Counted from the stretch's first letter, positions 7,766 to 17,664 are shown. The stretch: DNA of 64,000 nucleotides from Hyphobacterium marinum (GCF_036330325.1 NZ_JAZDRO010000004.1:248001-312000); one strand, 5' to 3'. Translations and numbers: made by a program. The notes: generated by a model from the sequence alone, not told the origin.

Positions 7766-8776
7766 ATGACCGAGCTTCACGACCTAATCAGACGCCTGCC
7801 CAAGGCCGAACTTCACCTGCATCTGGAAGGCTCTCTGGAGCCGGAAATGATGTTCGCGCTGGCACAGCGAAATAACATCGACATCCCCTATGTCAGTGTC
7901 GAGGCGATCCGCGCGGCCTATGATTTCTCCAATCTGCAGGACTTTCTCGACCTCTACTATGTCGGAATGAACGTTCTGCAGACCGAGGCCGATTTCTACG
8001 ACCTCACCATGGCCTATCTGGAGCGGTCGCACGCCGACACTGTCCGCCATGTCGAGGTCTTCTTCGACCCACAGGGCCATACCGAACGCGGCATCGCATT
8101 CGCCACGGTCATCAACGGCATTACGCGCGCGCTGGAGCATGGTGAGGCCAAGTTCGGGATCACGTCGCGCCTGATCCTGTGCTTCCTGCGCCATTTGAGC
8201 GAAGAGGCCGCATTCGACACGCTCGCCGAGGCGACGCCCTTCCTGTCGAAGATTGACGGCGTGGGCCTTGATTCCAGCGAGCTGGGTCATCCGCCGTCGA
8301 ATTTCCAGCGCGTCTTCGGCGCGGCGGCCAAGCTGGGCCTGAAACGAGTCGCCCATGCCGGCGAGGAAGGTCCGCCCGAATATGTCCACGAGGCGCTGGA
8401 CCTGTTGCACATCGACCGGCTCGACCACGGCAACCGGTCACTGGAAGACGCTGCACTCGTTGACCGGCTGGTGGCCGAGGAGATGACGCTGACCGTCTGT
8501 CCGCTCTCCAATCTGCGCCTGTGCGTGGTGAACGATCTGAAAGACCATCCGCTCAAGCGCATGCTCGATCTGGGACTGCGTGCGACCGTCAATGCCGACG
8601 ATCCGGCTTATTTCGGCGGCTATGTGAACGACAATTTCATCCGCACCGCCGACGCGGTTGGCCTGACCGAGACCGATGTCATCACACTGGCGAAGAACAG
8701 CTTCCTGGGCAGCTTTCTGCCGCAGGCCGAGATCGACCGGCACCTGGCCGACATAGACGCGGTGGTGAAGGCCTAG
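7766..8776 (+). CDS. Adenine deaminase (type 2, adenosine-deaminase fold)
   Basis: A 336-residue metal-dependent hydrolase of the adenosine/AMP deaminase superfamily. Metal ligands are visible in HLHLEGS (His17, His19), VAHAGEEG (His197, with the catalytic Glu200), LDHGN and NADDPAYFGG. The substrate-side motif reads DSSELGHPPSNF (about residues 169-180). In characterised members, an SSE..HPP motif here marks adenine deaminases, whereas adenosine deaminases carry an LAGDE-type motif. I therefore call adenine deaminase, converting adenine to hypoxanthine in purine salvage. It converges on arfB, sharing a CTAG that provides both stop codons. purN and purM lie just beyond. Confidence 0.85.
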   Translation: MTELHDLIRRLPKAELHLHLEGSLEPEMMFALAQRNNIDIPYVSVEAIRAAYDFSNLQDFLDLYYVGMNVLQTEADFYDLTMAYLERSHADTVRHVEVFFDPQGHTERGIAFATVINGITRALEHGEAKFGITSRLILCFLRHLSEEAAFDTLAEATPFLSKIDGVGLDSSELGHPPSNFQRVFGAAAKLGLKRVAHAGEEGPPEYVHEALDLLHIDRLDHGNRSLEDAALVDRLVAEEMTLTVCPLSNLRLCVVNDLKDHPLKRMLDLGLRATVNADDPAYFGGYVNDNFIRTADAVGLTETDVITLAKNSFLGSFLPQAEIDRHLADIDAVVKA

Positions 8777-9192
8777 TCGTTCAGTGAGGGCTTCTGGCGC
8801 AGGGATTTCTTCTGTGCGCGCTGGGCCTTGGCTTCTTTCGTCTTGCGGATCGACGCGAGCGACGGCCGGGATTTCTTGCGCGGTTTCGGGCGATGCGTCG
8901 CCTTCTCGATCAGCGCAGCCAGGCGTTCACGGGCCGCCGCGCGGTTGCGCTCCTGCGAGCGTGAGCCATCCGCCTCGATGATCAGTATGCCGTCCTTGGT
9001 CATGCGCCGCCCAGCGACACGCTTGAGGCGGAATTTCACCTCGTCAGACAGATTGGGGCTGTTCGCCGCATCAAAGCGCAATTGCACCGCTGAGGAGGTC
9101 TTGTTGACGTGCTGACCGCCCGGGCCGGAAGCCCGCACGAAACGTTCCTCCAGCTCGCTTTCGTCGATGAAAATGGTGTCGGTGACGCGCAT
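8773..9192 (-). CDS. arfB: Peptidyl-tRNA hydrolase ArfB (ribosome rescue)
   Basis: A 139-residue release-factor-like protein. The catalytic GGQ is at residues 25-27 in RASGPGGQHVNKTSS, and there is no codon-recognition domain. The C-terminal tail is strongly basic (KPRKKSRPSLASIRK and onward), as in ArfB, where the tail enters the empty mRNA channel of stalled ribosomes. I chose the ATG at 9192 rather than a longer in-frame start at 9255, because the longer form would run into purN and adds a non-homologous leader. It starts one base behind the purN stop, so purM-purN-arfB is an operon. Confidence 0.92.
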   Translation of the reverse strand: MRVTDTIFIDESELEERFVRASGPGGQHVNKTSSAVQLRFDAANSPNLSDEVKFRLKRVAGRRMTKDGILIIEADGSRSQERNRAAARERLAALIEKATHRPKPRKKSRPSLASIRKTKEAKAQRAQKKSLRQKPSLND

Positions 9193-9193
9193 G

Positions 9194-9838
9194 TCACGCG
9201 CCCGGATTGAGCAGCATCCCGGACGTGGTGGACGACAGGCGGACGACCTCGCCAACGACGCGGGCCTTGCCTTCGCAGACCAGTTTCACACAGGCCGGGT
9301 AAAGCCGGTGCTCGGCCGCCAGGACACGTTCGGCCAGCGTGTCGGGCGTATCGCCGGGCAGGACCGGAACCGCGGCCTGGCCGATGATCGGCCCGTCATC
9401 CATCTCCGGGCGCACATAGTGGACCGTGCAGCCATGCAGCTTCACGCCGGCTTCGATGGCGCGCTCATGGGTATGAACGCCGGTAAAGCAGGGCAGGAGA
9501 GACGGGTGGATATTGACCAGCCGGTCGCGCCACTGGCCCACGAACCAGGGCGTCAGGATGCGCATGAACCCGGCGAGGAAGACGTACTGGGCCCCGGACG
9601 CCTTGACGAGATTGTGGACGGTCTCCTCGAACGCTTCCCGGCTGTCATAGCCACGATGGTCAACCACGGCGGTGGGAATGTCGGCGAGCGCGGCCCGCTC
9701 CAGCCCCTTCGCACCGGGATTGTTCGAAACGACGAGCACGATCTCGGCCGGGTAATCCTCGGCTGCACAGGCGTCGATCAGCGCCTGCATGTTGCTGCCG
9801 CGCCCGGAAATCAGGATGGCGATCTTGGTTTTCGCCAT
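9194..9838 (-). CDS. purN: Phosphoribosylglycinamide formyltransferase
   Basis: A 214-residue enzyme that uses 10-formyl-THF to formylate GAR in step 3 of purine synthesis. Visible motifs are the phosphate loop ISGRGSNMQAL (residues 10-20) and NIHPSLLP with catalytic Asn109 and His111. The MDDGP motif holds the third catalytic residue, an Asp at about 147 (E. coli equivalents: Asn106, His108, Asp144). It lies 4 bases behind purM, the usual bacterial order. Confidence 0.97.
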   Translation of the reverse strand: MAKTKIAILISGRGSNMQALIDACAAEDYPAEIVLVVSNNPGAKGLERAALADIPTAVVDHRGYDSREAFEETVHNLVKASGAQYVFLAGFMRILTPWFVGQWRDRLVNIHPSLLPCFTGVHTHERAIEAGVKLHGCTVHYVRPEMDDGPIIGQAAVPVLPGDTPDTLAERVLAAEHRLYPACVKLVCEGKARVVGEVVRLSSTTSGMLLNPGA

Positions 9839-9842
9839 GGCT

Positions 9843-10871
9843 CTAGACCGCTTTCAGCGTGCCGCAGATAAAGGCGGTTTCGCCCGCTTCGGTGAGGTCC
9901 GCGACGATGGCCTCGGCGTCTTCGGTTGCGACCGCCGCAATCATGCCAATGCCGCAATTGAAGGCACGTGCCATCTCCCGGTCCTCCACCCCGCCGGTCT
10001 TCGCCAGCCAGTCAAACACGGCCGGGCGTGTCCAGGTTCCAAAATCGATCTCGGGGTGAAGGTGGTCCGGCGTCATGCGGGGCGGATTCTCGATGAGGCC
10101 GCCACCTGTGATGTGGGCGAGTCCCTTGATCCGGCCGGCGCGGATCAGCGGCATCAGTGACGCCACATAGAGGCGGGTCGGGGCGAGCAGGGCTTCGCCA
10201 AGCGAGCGGCCGGTATCGAAGGGGGCGGGCGCGTCCCAGGCCAGGCCGGACATATCCACGATCTTGCGGATCAGCGAATAGCCGTTGGAGTGCGGCCCTG
10301 ACGAGGCAAGGGCGATCAGCGCGTCACCGGCCTGCATCCGGTCATGGTCGGGCAGCAGCGCTCCGCGTTCGGCGGCCCCGACAACGAAGCCGGCGAGGTC
10401 GAAATCCTCACCGGAATACATGCCCGGCATTTCCGCGGTCTCCCCGCCGATAAGGGCACATCCGGACTGGCGGCAGCCGTCGGCGATTCCGGCGATAATG
10501 CGGGCGCCGCGCTCCGGGTCGAGCTTTCCGGTCGCCATGTAGTCGAGGAAGAAGAGTGGTTCGGCCCCTTGCGCCAGCACGTCATTGACGCACATCGCGA
10601 CGAGGTCGATGCCGATCGTGTCGAGCAGGCCGGTCTCGATGGCAATGCGCAGCTTGGTGCCCACGCCGTCCGTACCGGACACCAGGACCGGGTCGTCAAA
10701 TCCGGCGGCCTTCAGGTCGAACGCCCCGCCAAAACCGCCAAGCGCGACGTCCGCGCCGGGGCGGCTGGTCGCTTTCGCCAGCGGCTTGATCTGGTCGACC
10801 AGCGCATCGCCCGCATCGATATCGACGCCGGCATCGGCATAGGTCAGGGCATTGGGTCGCTTTTCGGTCAT
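9843..10871 (-). CDS. purM: Phosphoribosylformylglycinamidine cyclo-ligase
   Basis: A 342-residue AIR synthetase (step 5 of purine synthesis). It begins LTYADAGVDIDAGDALV and contains SGTDGVGTKL, the ATP-binding GGETAEMPGMY and HITGGGLIEN, all standard for PurM. The open frame extends about 480 codons further upstream, but that extension is antisense to the DUF2066 gene and unrelated to PurM. The ATG at 10871 gives the normal family length. It is divergent from the DUF2066-hdaA operon. Confidence 0.96.
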   Translation of the reverse strand: MTEKRPNALTYADAGVDIDAGDALVDQIKPLAKATSRPGADVALGGFGGAFDLKAAGFDDPVLVSGTDGVGTKLRIAIETGLLDTIGIDLVAMCVNDVLAQGAEPLFFLDYMATGKLDPERGARIIAGIADGCRQSGCALIGGETAEMPGMYSGEDFDLAGFVVGAAERGALLPDHDRMQAGDALIALASSGPHSNGYSLIRKIVDMSGLAWDAPAPFDTGRSLGEALLAPTRLYVASLMPLIRAGRIKGLAHITGGGLIENPPRMTPDHLHPEIDFGTWTRPAVFDWLAKTGGVEDREMARAFNCGIGMIAAVATEDAEAIVADLTEAGETAFICGTLKAV

Positions 10872-11009
10872 TGCTTCACGTCGTCCATCATTTCGGGCGC
10901 GAGCGGGAATTGACACCCAAAGCGCGCAAAGGTGCAAGGCGCGGGCTTCACCCGGGCCGCGCGCGGGGTATAGTCTGATTGCCGCCGTCTCGAACAGGAG
11001 CTTTTCACC

Positions 11010-12053
11010 GTGCGCACCCTTCTTGCCGTCGCCGCCATCCTGGCCATGCCGTTCGCCGCGGCTGTCGCCGACAGCCCCTTTGTGGTCCGCGGGGTGGAGA
11101 TCGATGCGCGCGCGTCGAACGCGCTCGAAGCCCAGACCCAGGCCATGCGCGAAGGGCAGGTCGAAGCCGCCTACCGCCTCATCGCCCGCCTGACGCTTCC
11201 CGAAGACCGGGCCGCACTCGGTGCAATCGGCGCAGATGATGCAGCCGGCATGATCGCGGGATTGCAGGTGGAAAACGAACAGCGCAGCGCAACCCGTTAC
11301 CTGGGAGAGCTCAGCGTCCAGTTCGATCCGCCGTCTGTACGCCGCTTCCTGCGCAATTCCGGTGTCCCCTTCGTCGAAGCCCAGGCGCATGACACGCTGG
11401 TGCTTCCGGTTCTGACCACGGGGAGTGGCGCGCTGCTCTGGGACGACAATCCCTGGCTGGAGGCCTGGCAGCGGTCCAATGCGCCGCATTCCCTGACGCC
11501 ATTCCGTGTTCCGGATGCCGAAGCGTCCCGTTACCTCATTGATGCGTCCGGCGCGGCGAATTTCGATCTGGCAGCCCTGCAAGGCCTTGCCGAAGCCTTC
11601 CAGGTGTCCCGCGTCGCGGTGGCCATTGCACGGGGCGGTGAAGGCGGCACGCGGTTTGACGGCGCGATCTACACATTCGGCCCTGACGGGCTGCAGGCGC
11701 GCGATCCGATCAGCACGATTGCGGTGTCCGGCGGCTATTACACGGCGATCAACCGCTTCCTGGAAAGCATGGAAGCCAACTGGAAGCGCGATGCGGTTGT
11801 GCGGGGCAGCGGAACCCAGGAAATGCGCGTGACGGTCCTCTACCGCAATCTCGGGGAATGGCGACGCCTGCAGAGCGCCGTGGCGGGGGCCTCGCTGGTC
11901 TCGGACGCCCGGCTGGATGCCCTGTCGCGTGACGGTGCGCTGATGACGCTCAGCTATCGCGGTGCGCGGGGGCAGCTGGAACGGGTGCTGGATGCGCGTG
12001 GCGCTGTCCTCGTGGACGATCCGCAACTGGGCGCCGTGATCCGCGCGCGCTAG
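11010..12053 (+). CDS. DUF2066 periplasmic protein
   Basis: A 347-residue protein with a signal peptide (RTLLAVAAILAMPFAAAVA) and the DUF2066 signature DDNPWLEAW at about residues 148-156. The start is a GTG at 11010 with AGGAG 9 bases upstream. The family has no established function. In alphaproteobacteria it commonly stands immediately upstream of hdaA and divergent from purM, exactly as here. The gap to hdaA is 37 bases, so co-transcription is likely. Confidence 0.88.
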   Translation: MRTLLAVAAILAMPFAAAVADSPFVVRGVEIDARASNALEAQTQAMREGQVEAAYRLIARLTLPEDRAALGAIGADDAAGMIAGLQVENEQRSATRYLGELSVQFDPPSVRRFLRNSGVPFVEAQAHDTLVLPVLTTGSGALLWDDNPWLEAWQRSNAPHSLTPFRVPDAEASRYLIDASGAANFDLAALQGLAEAFQVSRVAVAIARGGEGGTRFDGAIYTFGPDGLQARDPISTIAVSGGYYTAINRFLESMEANWKRDAVVRGSGTQEMRVTVLYRNLGEWRRLQSAVAGASLVSDARLDALSRDGALMTLSYRGARGQLERVLDARGAVLVDDPQLGAVIRAR

Positions 12054-12090
12054 GGGCTTCAGGGACTTTCCGGCGTCACGGACAGAAAGC

Positions 12091-12774
12091 ATGAGTGAAC
12101 AACTGGCCCTCGGCCTGCCGCCGCGCGACGATTTCAGCGCGGCCCGCTTCGTCAATGGCGCAGCGAATGCGGCCGCGCGCGCAGCGTTGGCGCGCTGGCG
12201 CGACTGGCCGGGCGGGGCGATGGCGCTGGTCGGGCCTGCCGCTTCGGGGAAGTCGCACCTTGCGGCCATGTGGCGCGAGGAAACCGGGGCCCGCCAACTT
12301 CCGGCGCGGTCCATCGGAGGTGCCATATCGGGGCTCGAAACGGACCGTCCGGTCCTGATCGAGGACGCGGACCGGGGTTACGATGAGGACGGGCTTTTCC
12401 ACCTCCTGAACCGGGCCAGCCAGGGCAAGATTGCCGGAGTGCTGCTGACGGCGAGAACACCGCCGGCGCGCTGGCGGGTCACGATCCCTGACCTGGTGTC
12501 GCGTTTCGCGGCCCTGCCGGTGACCGAGCTCCTCGAACCGGACGACGGACTGTTGCGGCGGGTGCTGGAAAAACTCTTCCGCGACCACCAGTCACCGGTC
12601 GCTGAGGGACTGATCGACTACCTCCTGCCGCGCATGGAACGTTCGGTCGATGCCGCCCGCCGCCTGGTCGCCGAACTTGACCGCGTGGCGATGGCGCGGC
12701 GCACGCCGGTGAATCGCGGCGTGGCGCGGCGTGTGCTAGGCGAGTGGGACGAAGATGCCCTCGATGAGGACTGA
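12091..12774 (+). CDS. hdaA: DnaA inactivator HdaA
   Basis: A 227-residue DnaA-like AAA+ protein without the DNA-binding domain IV. The N-terminal QLALGLP (residues 4-10) matches the beta-clamp binding motif used by Hda. A degenerate Walker A LVGPAASGKSHL (about 44-55) and Walker B VLIEDAD (about 86-92) follow. In Caulobacter, HdaA with the clamp promotes ATP hydrolysis by DnaA to prevent re-initiation. It lies between DUF2066 and ppk, the conserved neighbourhood. The gap to ppk is 8 bases. Confidence 0.93.
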   Translation: MSEQLALGLPPRDDFSAARFVNGAANAAARAALARWRDWPGGAMALVGPAASGKSHLAAMWREETGARQLPARSIGGAISGLETDRPVLIEDADRGYDEDGLFHLLNRASQGKIAGVLLTARTPPARWRVTIPDLVSRFAALPVTELLEPDDGLLRRVLEKLFRDHQSPVAEGLIDYLLPRMERSVDAARRLVAELDRVAMARRTPVNRGVARRVLGEWDEDALDED

Positions 12775-12782
12775 GTAGAGCC

Positions 12783-14999
12783 GTGGACGCGAACGATATT
12801 TCGATGAGCCAGACCGATGCACCGGACGCGCGGTCTGACGCCAAGGGCCCCAATCCCCTGATGACGTCGCCCGAGCGTTTCCTGAACCGGGAATTGTCCT
12901 GGCTGCAGTTCAATATGCGCGTGCTCGAGGAGGCCGCCAATCCGAACCATCCCATGCTGGAACGGCTCCGCTTCCTGTCGATCTCGGCGAGCAATCTCGA
13001 TGAATTCTACATGGTCCGGGTGGCTGGACTGCGCGCGCAGGTCCGCAATGGCGTGACCCAGCCCTCCATCGACGGGTTGACGCCGGCTGACCAGCTCGCC
13101 CGCATCAACGGGTTCGCCGGCGAGCTGATGGAAGAACAGCTCAAATGCTGGCGTGACCTCAAGGGGCGGCTCGACCGGCTGGGCGTCAAACTGCTCGACG
13201 AAAATAATATCCCCAAAACCGATGTCGTCTGGCTGCGCAAGGACTTCCTGGAACATATCCTGCCGGTGATCACGCCGCTGGCCATCGATCCGGCACACCC
13301 GTTCCCCTTCATCCCCAATCTGGGGTTCGCTCTGGCACTGAAGTTGCGCCGCGATAGTGATGGCAAGTCGATGACGGCCCTGATCCCTCTGCCGAACGGG
13401 GTGCGGCGCTTCATTGAATTGCCCACCCGCCGCTTCACCAAAGCCGGACGGCCGATCAAGCGCTTCGTGGCGCTGGAGACGATCCTCATCCTTTTCCTCG
13501 ACACGCTTTTCCCTGGCTACACGCTGACGGGGAAGGGTGCGTTCCGGATCCTGCGCGACAGCGATATCGAGATCGAGGAAGAGGCCGAAGACCTCGTCAG
13601 CGAGTTCGAACAACTCCTGAAACAGCGCCGCCGGGGCGTGCTCGTCCGCCTGAAGATGGATGCGGGCATGCCCGACGACCTCCGGCGCTTCATCGTCAGC
13701 CATCTCAAGGCTGACATGAACGACGTCATGCTCGTCGACGGGATTCTGGGCATGGCCCAGCTCTCCCAGCTCATCCCCGACGACCGGCCCGACCTGACCT
13801 TCACCTCTTACGAGCCGCGTTTTCCCGAGCGCATTCGCGACCATGGCGGGGATTGTTTTGCGGCGATCCGGGCGAAGGACATCATCGTTCACCACCCGTA
13901 CGAATCCTTCGACGTTGTGGTGCAGTTCTTACGTCAGGCCGCAGCCGACCCTGACGTGGTGGCGATCAAGCAGACGCTTTACCGGACATCGAAGAATTCA
14001 CCCATCGTCGCGGCGCTGATCGAGGCCGCCGAGGCGGGCAAGAACGTGACGGCGCTGGTCGAGTTGAAGGCCCGTTTCGACGAGGAAGCCAACCTCAAAT
14101 GGGCCCGCGATCTCGAACGCGCCGGCGTTCAGGTCGTCTATGGTTTCATCGAGTACAAGACCCACGCCAAGGTCAGTCTTGTCGTCCGCCGCGAAGGCAA
14201 TGACCTGACCACCTACGCCCATTTCGGGACTGGCAACTACCACCCGATCACGGCGCGGATTTACACCGATCTGTCTCTCTTTACCGCTGACCCGGCCTTC
14301 GGGCGCGATGCCGGGCGCATCTTCAACTTCGTGACCGGCTATGCCCGTCCGACGGACATGGAACGACTGTCGATATCGCCCAACGACATGCGTGACTTCC
14401 TGATCCGCCAGATCGAACGCGAAATCGCCAATGCCGAGGCTGGCAAGCCGGCCGCGGTCTGGGCCAAGCTCAACTCACTGGTCCACCCCGACGTGATCGA
14501 TGCGCTCTACCGGGCCAGTCAGGCCGGAGTACGGGTCGAACTGGTCGTACGCGGTATCTGCTGTCTGCGTCCGGGCGTGCCGGGCCTGTCGGACAATATC
14601 CGGGTGAAAAGCATTATCGGGCGCTTCCTTGAGCACTCGCGCATCGTCTGCTTTGCCAATGGCGCGCCCATGCCGAGTGCGGCGGCACAGATCTATATCT
14701 CGTCGGCAGACTGGATGCCGCGCAATCTCGACCGCCGGGTCGAGGCGCTGTGCCCGATCCAGAACCCGACCGTGCACCGCCAGGTGCTCGACCAGATCAT
14801 GGTCGCCAACCTCAATGACGAGGCGCAGAGCTGGTACATGCAGCCCAATGGCGAATACGAGCGGGTCGATACCAGCGAGATCGAGACCCCGTTCAGCGCC
14901 CATGCCTATTTCATGACCAATCCCAGCCTGTCGGGGCGCGGTCAGGCCTTGAAGGACGACCAGCCGCTGACCCTGCCATACGGAGGCCCGCGCCTTTGA
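12783..14999 (+). CDS. ppk: Polyphosphate kinase 1
   Basis: A 738-residue enzyme that makes inorganic polyphosphate from ATP. It starts with the family N-terminal motif RFLNRELSWLQFNMRVLEEA. The autophosphorylated histidine is His461 in EYKTHAKVS, and the second active-site His is about 618 in RFLEHSRIV; the SSADWMPRNLDRRVE motif follows. The GTG at 12783 is the first start; an ATG seven codons on is also possible. ppx overlaps its stop codon, giving the usual ppk-ppx pair for synthesis and breakdown of polyphosphate. Confidence 0.97.
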   Translation: MDANDISMSQTDAPDARSDAKGPNPLMTSPERFLNRELSWLQFNMRVLEEAANPNHPMLERLRFLSISASNLDEFYMVRVAGLRAQVRNGVTQPSIDGLTPADQLARINGFAGELMEEQLKCWRDLKGRLDRLGVKLLDENNIPKTDVVWLRKDFLEHILPVITPLAIDPAHPFPFIPNLGFALALKLRRDSDGKSMTALIPLPNGVRRFIELPTRRFTKAGRPIKRFVALETILILFLDTLFPGYTLTGKGAFRILRDSDIEIEEEAEDLVSEFEQLLKQRRRGVLVRLKMDAGMPDDLRRFIVSHLKADMNDVMLVDGILGMAQLSQLIPDDRPDLTFTSYEPRFPERIRDHGGDCFAAIRAKDIIVHHPYESFDVVVQFLRQAAADPDVVAIKQTLYRTSKNSPIVAALIEAAEAGKNVTALVELKARFDEEANLKWARDLERAGVQVVYGFIEYKTHAKVSLVVRREGNDLTTYAHFGTGNYHPITARIYTDLSLFTADPAFGRDAGRIFNFVTGYARPTDMERLSISPNDMRDFLIRQIEREIANAEAGKPAAVWAKLNSLVHPDVIDALYRASQAGVRVELVVRGICCLRPGVPGLSDNIRVKSIIGRFLEHSRIVCFANGAPMPSAAAQIYISSADWMPRNLDRRVEALCPIQNPTVHRQVLDQIMVANLNDEAQSWYMQPNGEYERVDTSEIETPFSAHAYFMTNPSLSGRGQALKDDQPLTLPYGGPRL

Positions 15000-16513
15000 G
15001 CGGCCCGTCACCCGAAGAGCTCTGCCCCGAGAACGCGATTGATCGCGACCTCGCGGTCATCGACATCGGGTCCAATACCGTCCGCCTCGTCCATTTCCGG
15101 CTCGAGGGCCGGGCCATGTGGCCCATCTTCAATGAGAAGGTCACGGCAGGCCTGGGCCGCGGGACGGGTGAGACGGGTCTGCTCCACCCTGAAGGCGTCG
15201 AGACGGCCATGCGGGCGCTGAAGCGCTATGCCAGCCTGCTCGATGCCAAGCATGTCCGGGAACGCTATGCGGTGGCGACGGCGGCGGTGCGCAACGCCAC
15301 CAATGGCCGCGAATTCTGTGCGCGGGTGAAAGCCGAGGCCGGGTTCGACGTCCGAATCCTCTCTGGTGGCGAGGAAGCGGCAATCTCTGCGTTCGGTGTC
15401 GTGGCCGGTGTGCCGCGCGCCGAAGGCCTGGCAGGCGATCTCGGAGGGTCGAGCCTGGAGCTGACACCACTGGCCGATGGCGGTGCCGGTGAGGGGGAGA
15501 CCCACGCGCTGGGGCCTCTCTCCATCCCGGACGCACTGTTTGGGAACCCTGAGGGCCTGAAACGCCATATCAACGAGACCCTGAACGCGTCGAAGGCGAT
15601 CCATGCGCCCGGCTCGACCTTCTACGCGGTCGGCGGGGCGTGGCGGGCGCTGGCCCAGCTCTCCATCGTCGCAAGCCATCATCCGCTGCGGGTGCTGCAC
15701 CAGTACGAGCTGAGCCGGGCGGAAGCGGAAACCGTCGCCGACCTCGCGGCGCGGAGTTCAACCGCCTCCCTGAGCGGGATTGACGGTATCGCCTCGCGCC
15801 GCGCCGAACATCTGCCCTATGCGGGCCTTCTGTTGCACCGGATCATGGAGCTGAGCGGCTGCGAGCGGGTCGTGTTCTCGGCCTATGGCCTGCGCGAGGG
15901 CGTCATCTTCGAACAAATGCCGCCGGACCTTCAGGCTGTCGATCCGCTGTTGGCCGGAGCCGAGGCCTTGGCGCGTCCGGCCTCGCCGTCACCGAGTTTC
16001 GGGCGGGCGCTGGCGCGCTGGGTCGAGCCAGTGTTCGCAGCGAGCGGCGAGGTGTTCGGCGGGCGGGGCCCCTGGCTGCGCGCGGCGGCCTGCCGCCTCG
16101 CTGATCTCGGTTCGCGCCTCCATCCCGATCACAAGGCGGAACTGGCCAGCCAGCTGGTCCTCTATGCGCCCTTTGCCGGCCTGACACATCCCGAGCGCGC
16201 CTTCCTGGCGCTTGCTATCCACCATCGCTACGCCGGCCGCCGGACCCCGCCGGACATGTCGGTTTTCGACCGCCTGCTGAACGAAAAGCAGCGCGAACGC
16301 GCCTTCGCCATCGGGCTGGCGTTGCGTCTGGGGGCTGCGCTGTCGGGGCGGTCCGAGCCGGTGCTGGACCGGTTTGCGCTGGCGCGGGAGAACGGATCGC
16401 TGGTTCTCGATGTCCCCGAAGGCGAACGCGAACTGATGGTCGAGCGGGCGCAATCGCGCTTTGAGTCGCTGGCGCAGGCACTGGACCTGAAAGCGGAAAC
16501 CCGCATCGTTTAG
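14996..16513 (+). CDS. ppx: Exopolyphosphatase (Ppx/GppA family)
   Basis: A 505-residue protein of the actin-like ASKHA phosphatase fold. Phosphate-binding motifs are VIDIGSNTVRLV (about residues 22-33) and the second loop GDLGGSSLEL (about 148-157). A C-terminal HD-like helical region is consistent with the long Ppx form. The start is a TTG whose last bases are part of the ppk TGA, indicating translational coupling. It hydrolyses terminal phosphates from polyphosphate, and possibly also pppGpp in this family. The 3' end overlaps the rnd stop codon by 4 bases. Confidence 0.92.
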   Translation: MSGPSPEELCPENAIDRDLAVIDIGSNTVRLVHFRLEGRAMWPIFNEKVTAGLGRGTGETGLLHPEGVETAMRALKRYASLLDAKHVRERYAVATAAVRNATNGREFCARVKAEAGFDVRILSGGEEAAISAFGVVAGVPRAEGLAGDLGGSSLELTPLADGGAGEGETHALGPLSIPDALFGNPEGLKRHINETLNASKAIHAPGSTFYAVGGAWRALAQLSIVASHHPLRVLHQYELSRAEAETVADLAARSSTASLSGIDGIASRRAEHLPYAGLLLHRIMELSGCERVVFSAYGLREGVIFEQMPPDLQAVDPLLAGAEALARPASPSPSFGRALARWVEPVFAASGEVFGGRGPWLRAAACRLADLGSRLHPDHKAELASQLVLYAPFAGLTHPERAFLALAIHHRYAGRRTPPDMSVFDRLLNEKQRERAFAIGLALRLGAALSGRSEPVLDRFALARENGSLVLDVPEGERELMVERAQSRFESLAQALDLKAETRIV

Positions 16514-17664
16514 TCGAAGTCCTCGATGACGACCCGGCCGTTTTCCAGGCTGAGCGCGAGCTTGCCCTGTTTCAGCTTCAGCGCGTCCTCGCCGAAGACG
16601 TCGCGCCGCCAGCCCTTCAGCGCCGGGACGTCGGCGTCATCAGAGACCGCGATCTGTTCAAGGTCCGGCACGGTGGCGATCAGGCGCGGGGCGACGCCGC
16701 GGTCCTCGGCCACCATTTTCAGGAGAACCTTGAGGAGTTCGGTCGTCGCATCGCCGTTTTGCGGGCGCGGAGGCGGGGCCTCGGTCTTGGGTGCATAGGC
16801 CTTCGGATCGGCCATCGCGGCCTGGAGTGCCTCGATCAGGCGCGCCGCGGCGCTGGAGCGCTCGAAGCCGCGCGGCACGGCGCGCAGATTGCCGAGCGCG
16901 TCGGTGGTTTGCGGTGCGGCATGAGCGATCTCGTAGAGACCTTCATCCTTGATGATGCGCTGGCGGGGAATGTCGCGGGTTTGGGCCTCGCGTTCGCGCC
17001 AGGCGGCAGCGGCCCTCAGCGCGGCGAGCCATTTCGGCGTCAGCTTGCGCAGTTTCAACCGCTTCCAGGATTCCTCGGGGTCCATCCGGTAGGTCTCGGG
17101 TGAGGTGAGAACGTCCATTTCCTCGTCGACCCAGGACAGGCGTCCGGCCTTCTCCAGCCGTGCGCGCAGGCCGGGGTAAAGATCGCGCAGATGGGTCACA
17201 TCACCCATTGCGTAGCCAAGCTGGTTGTCCGAGAGCGGACGGCGCGACCAGTCGGTGAAGCGCGACCCCTTGTCGATCTGCCGCTTCAACAGGGCGCGAA
17301 CCAGATTGTCGTACGAGATCGAGTCGCCGAGACCCGCCGCCATCGCGGCGACCTGCGTGTCGAAGATCGGGTGGGGGACTTTCCCGTCCATCTGGTGGAA
17401 GAAGATTTCGAGATCCTGCCGCGCGGCATGAAACACTTTCACCACGCTCTCGTCGAGGAGGAGGTCGTGGAAGGGTTTGAGATCAATCCCGTCGGCCAGC
17501 GGATCGATGATCACCTCGGTGTCGCCACCCGCTGCCTGGATGAGGCAGAGGATCGGCCAGTAGGTGCTCTCGCGCATGAATTCGGTATCGACGGCGACGA
17601 AGTCGCAAGCGCGCAGCGCCTTGCAGGCCGCTTCAAGGTCTTTGGTCTGGGTAATGATGTTCAT
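16510..17664 (-). CDS. rnd: Ribonuclease D
   Basis: A 384-residue 3'-5' exoribonuclease for tRNA and small RNA maturation. The DEDD catalytic residues start with FVAVDTEFMRE (about residues 22-32). DTQVAAMAAGLG follows, and YAMGDVTHLRDLY supplies the later Asp and Tyr. The C-terminal half contains an HRDC-like helical domain. It ends head-on with ppx, the two stops overlapping within TTAG. Upstream, at 45 bases, is the MFS gene of the lipid operon on the same strand, so read-through expression is possible. Confidence 0.93.
   Translation of the reverse strand: MNIITQTKDLEAACKALRACDFVAVDTEFMRESTYWPILCLIQAAGGDTEVIIDPLADGIDLKPFHDLLLDESVVKVFHAARQDLEIFFHQMDGKVPHPIFDTQVAAMAAGLGDSISYDNLVRALLKRQIDKGSRFTDWSRRPLSDNQLGYAMGDVTHLRDLYPGLRARLEKAGRLSWVDEEMDVLTSPETYRMDPEESWKRLKLRKLTPKWLAALRAAAAWREREAQTRDIPRQRIIKDEGLYEIAHAAPQTTDALGNLRAVPRGFERSSAAARLIEALQAAMADPKAYAPKTEAPPPRPQNGDATTELLKVLLKMVAEDRGVAPRLIATVPDLEQIAVSDDADVPALKGWRRDVFGEDALKLKQGKLALSLENGRVVIEDFD

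Noticed and set aside
10872..12326. N-terminal extension of the purM frame to 827 residues
   Set aside because: The extension is antisense to the DUF2066 gene and the start of hdaA; PurM homology begins exactly at the ATG at 10871.
12618..13895. A 425-codon reverse frame across hdaA and ppk
   Set aside because: Antisense to two well-supported genes; composition follows their codon bias only.
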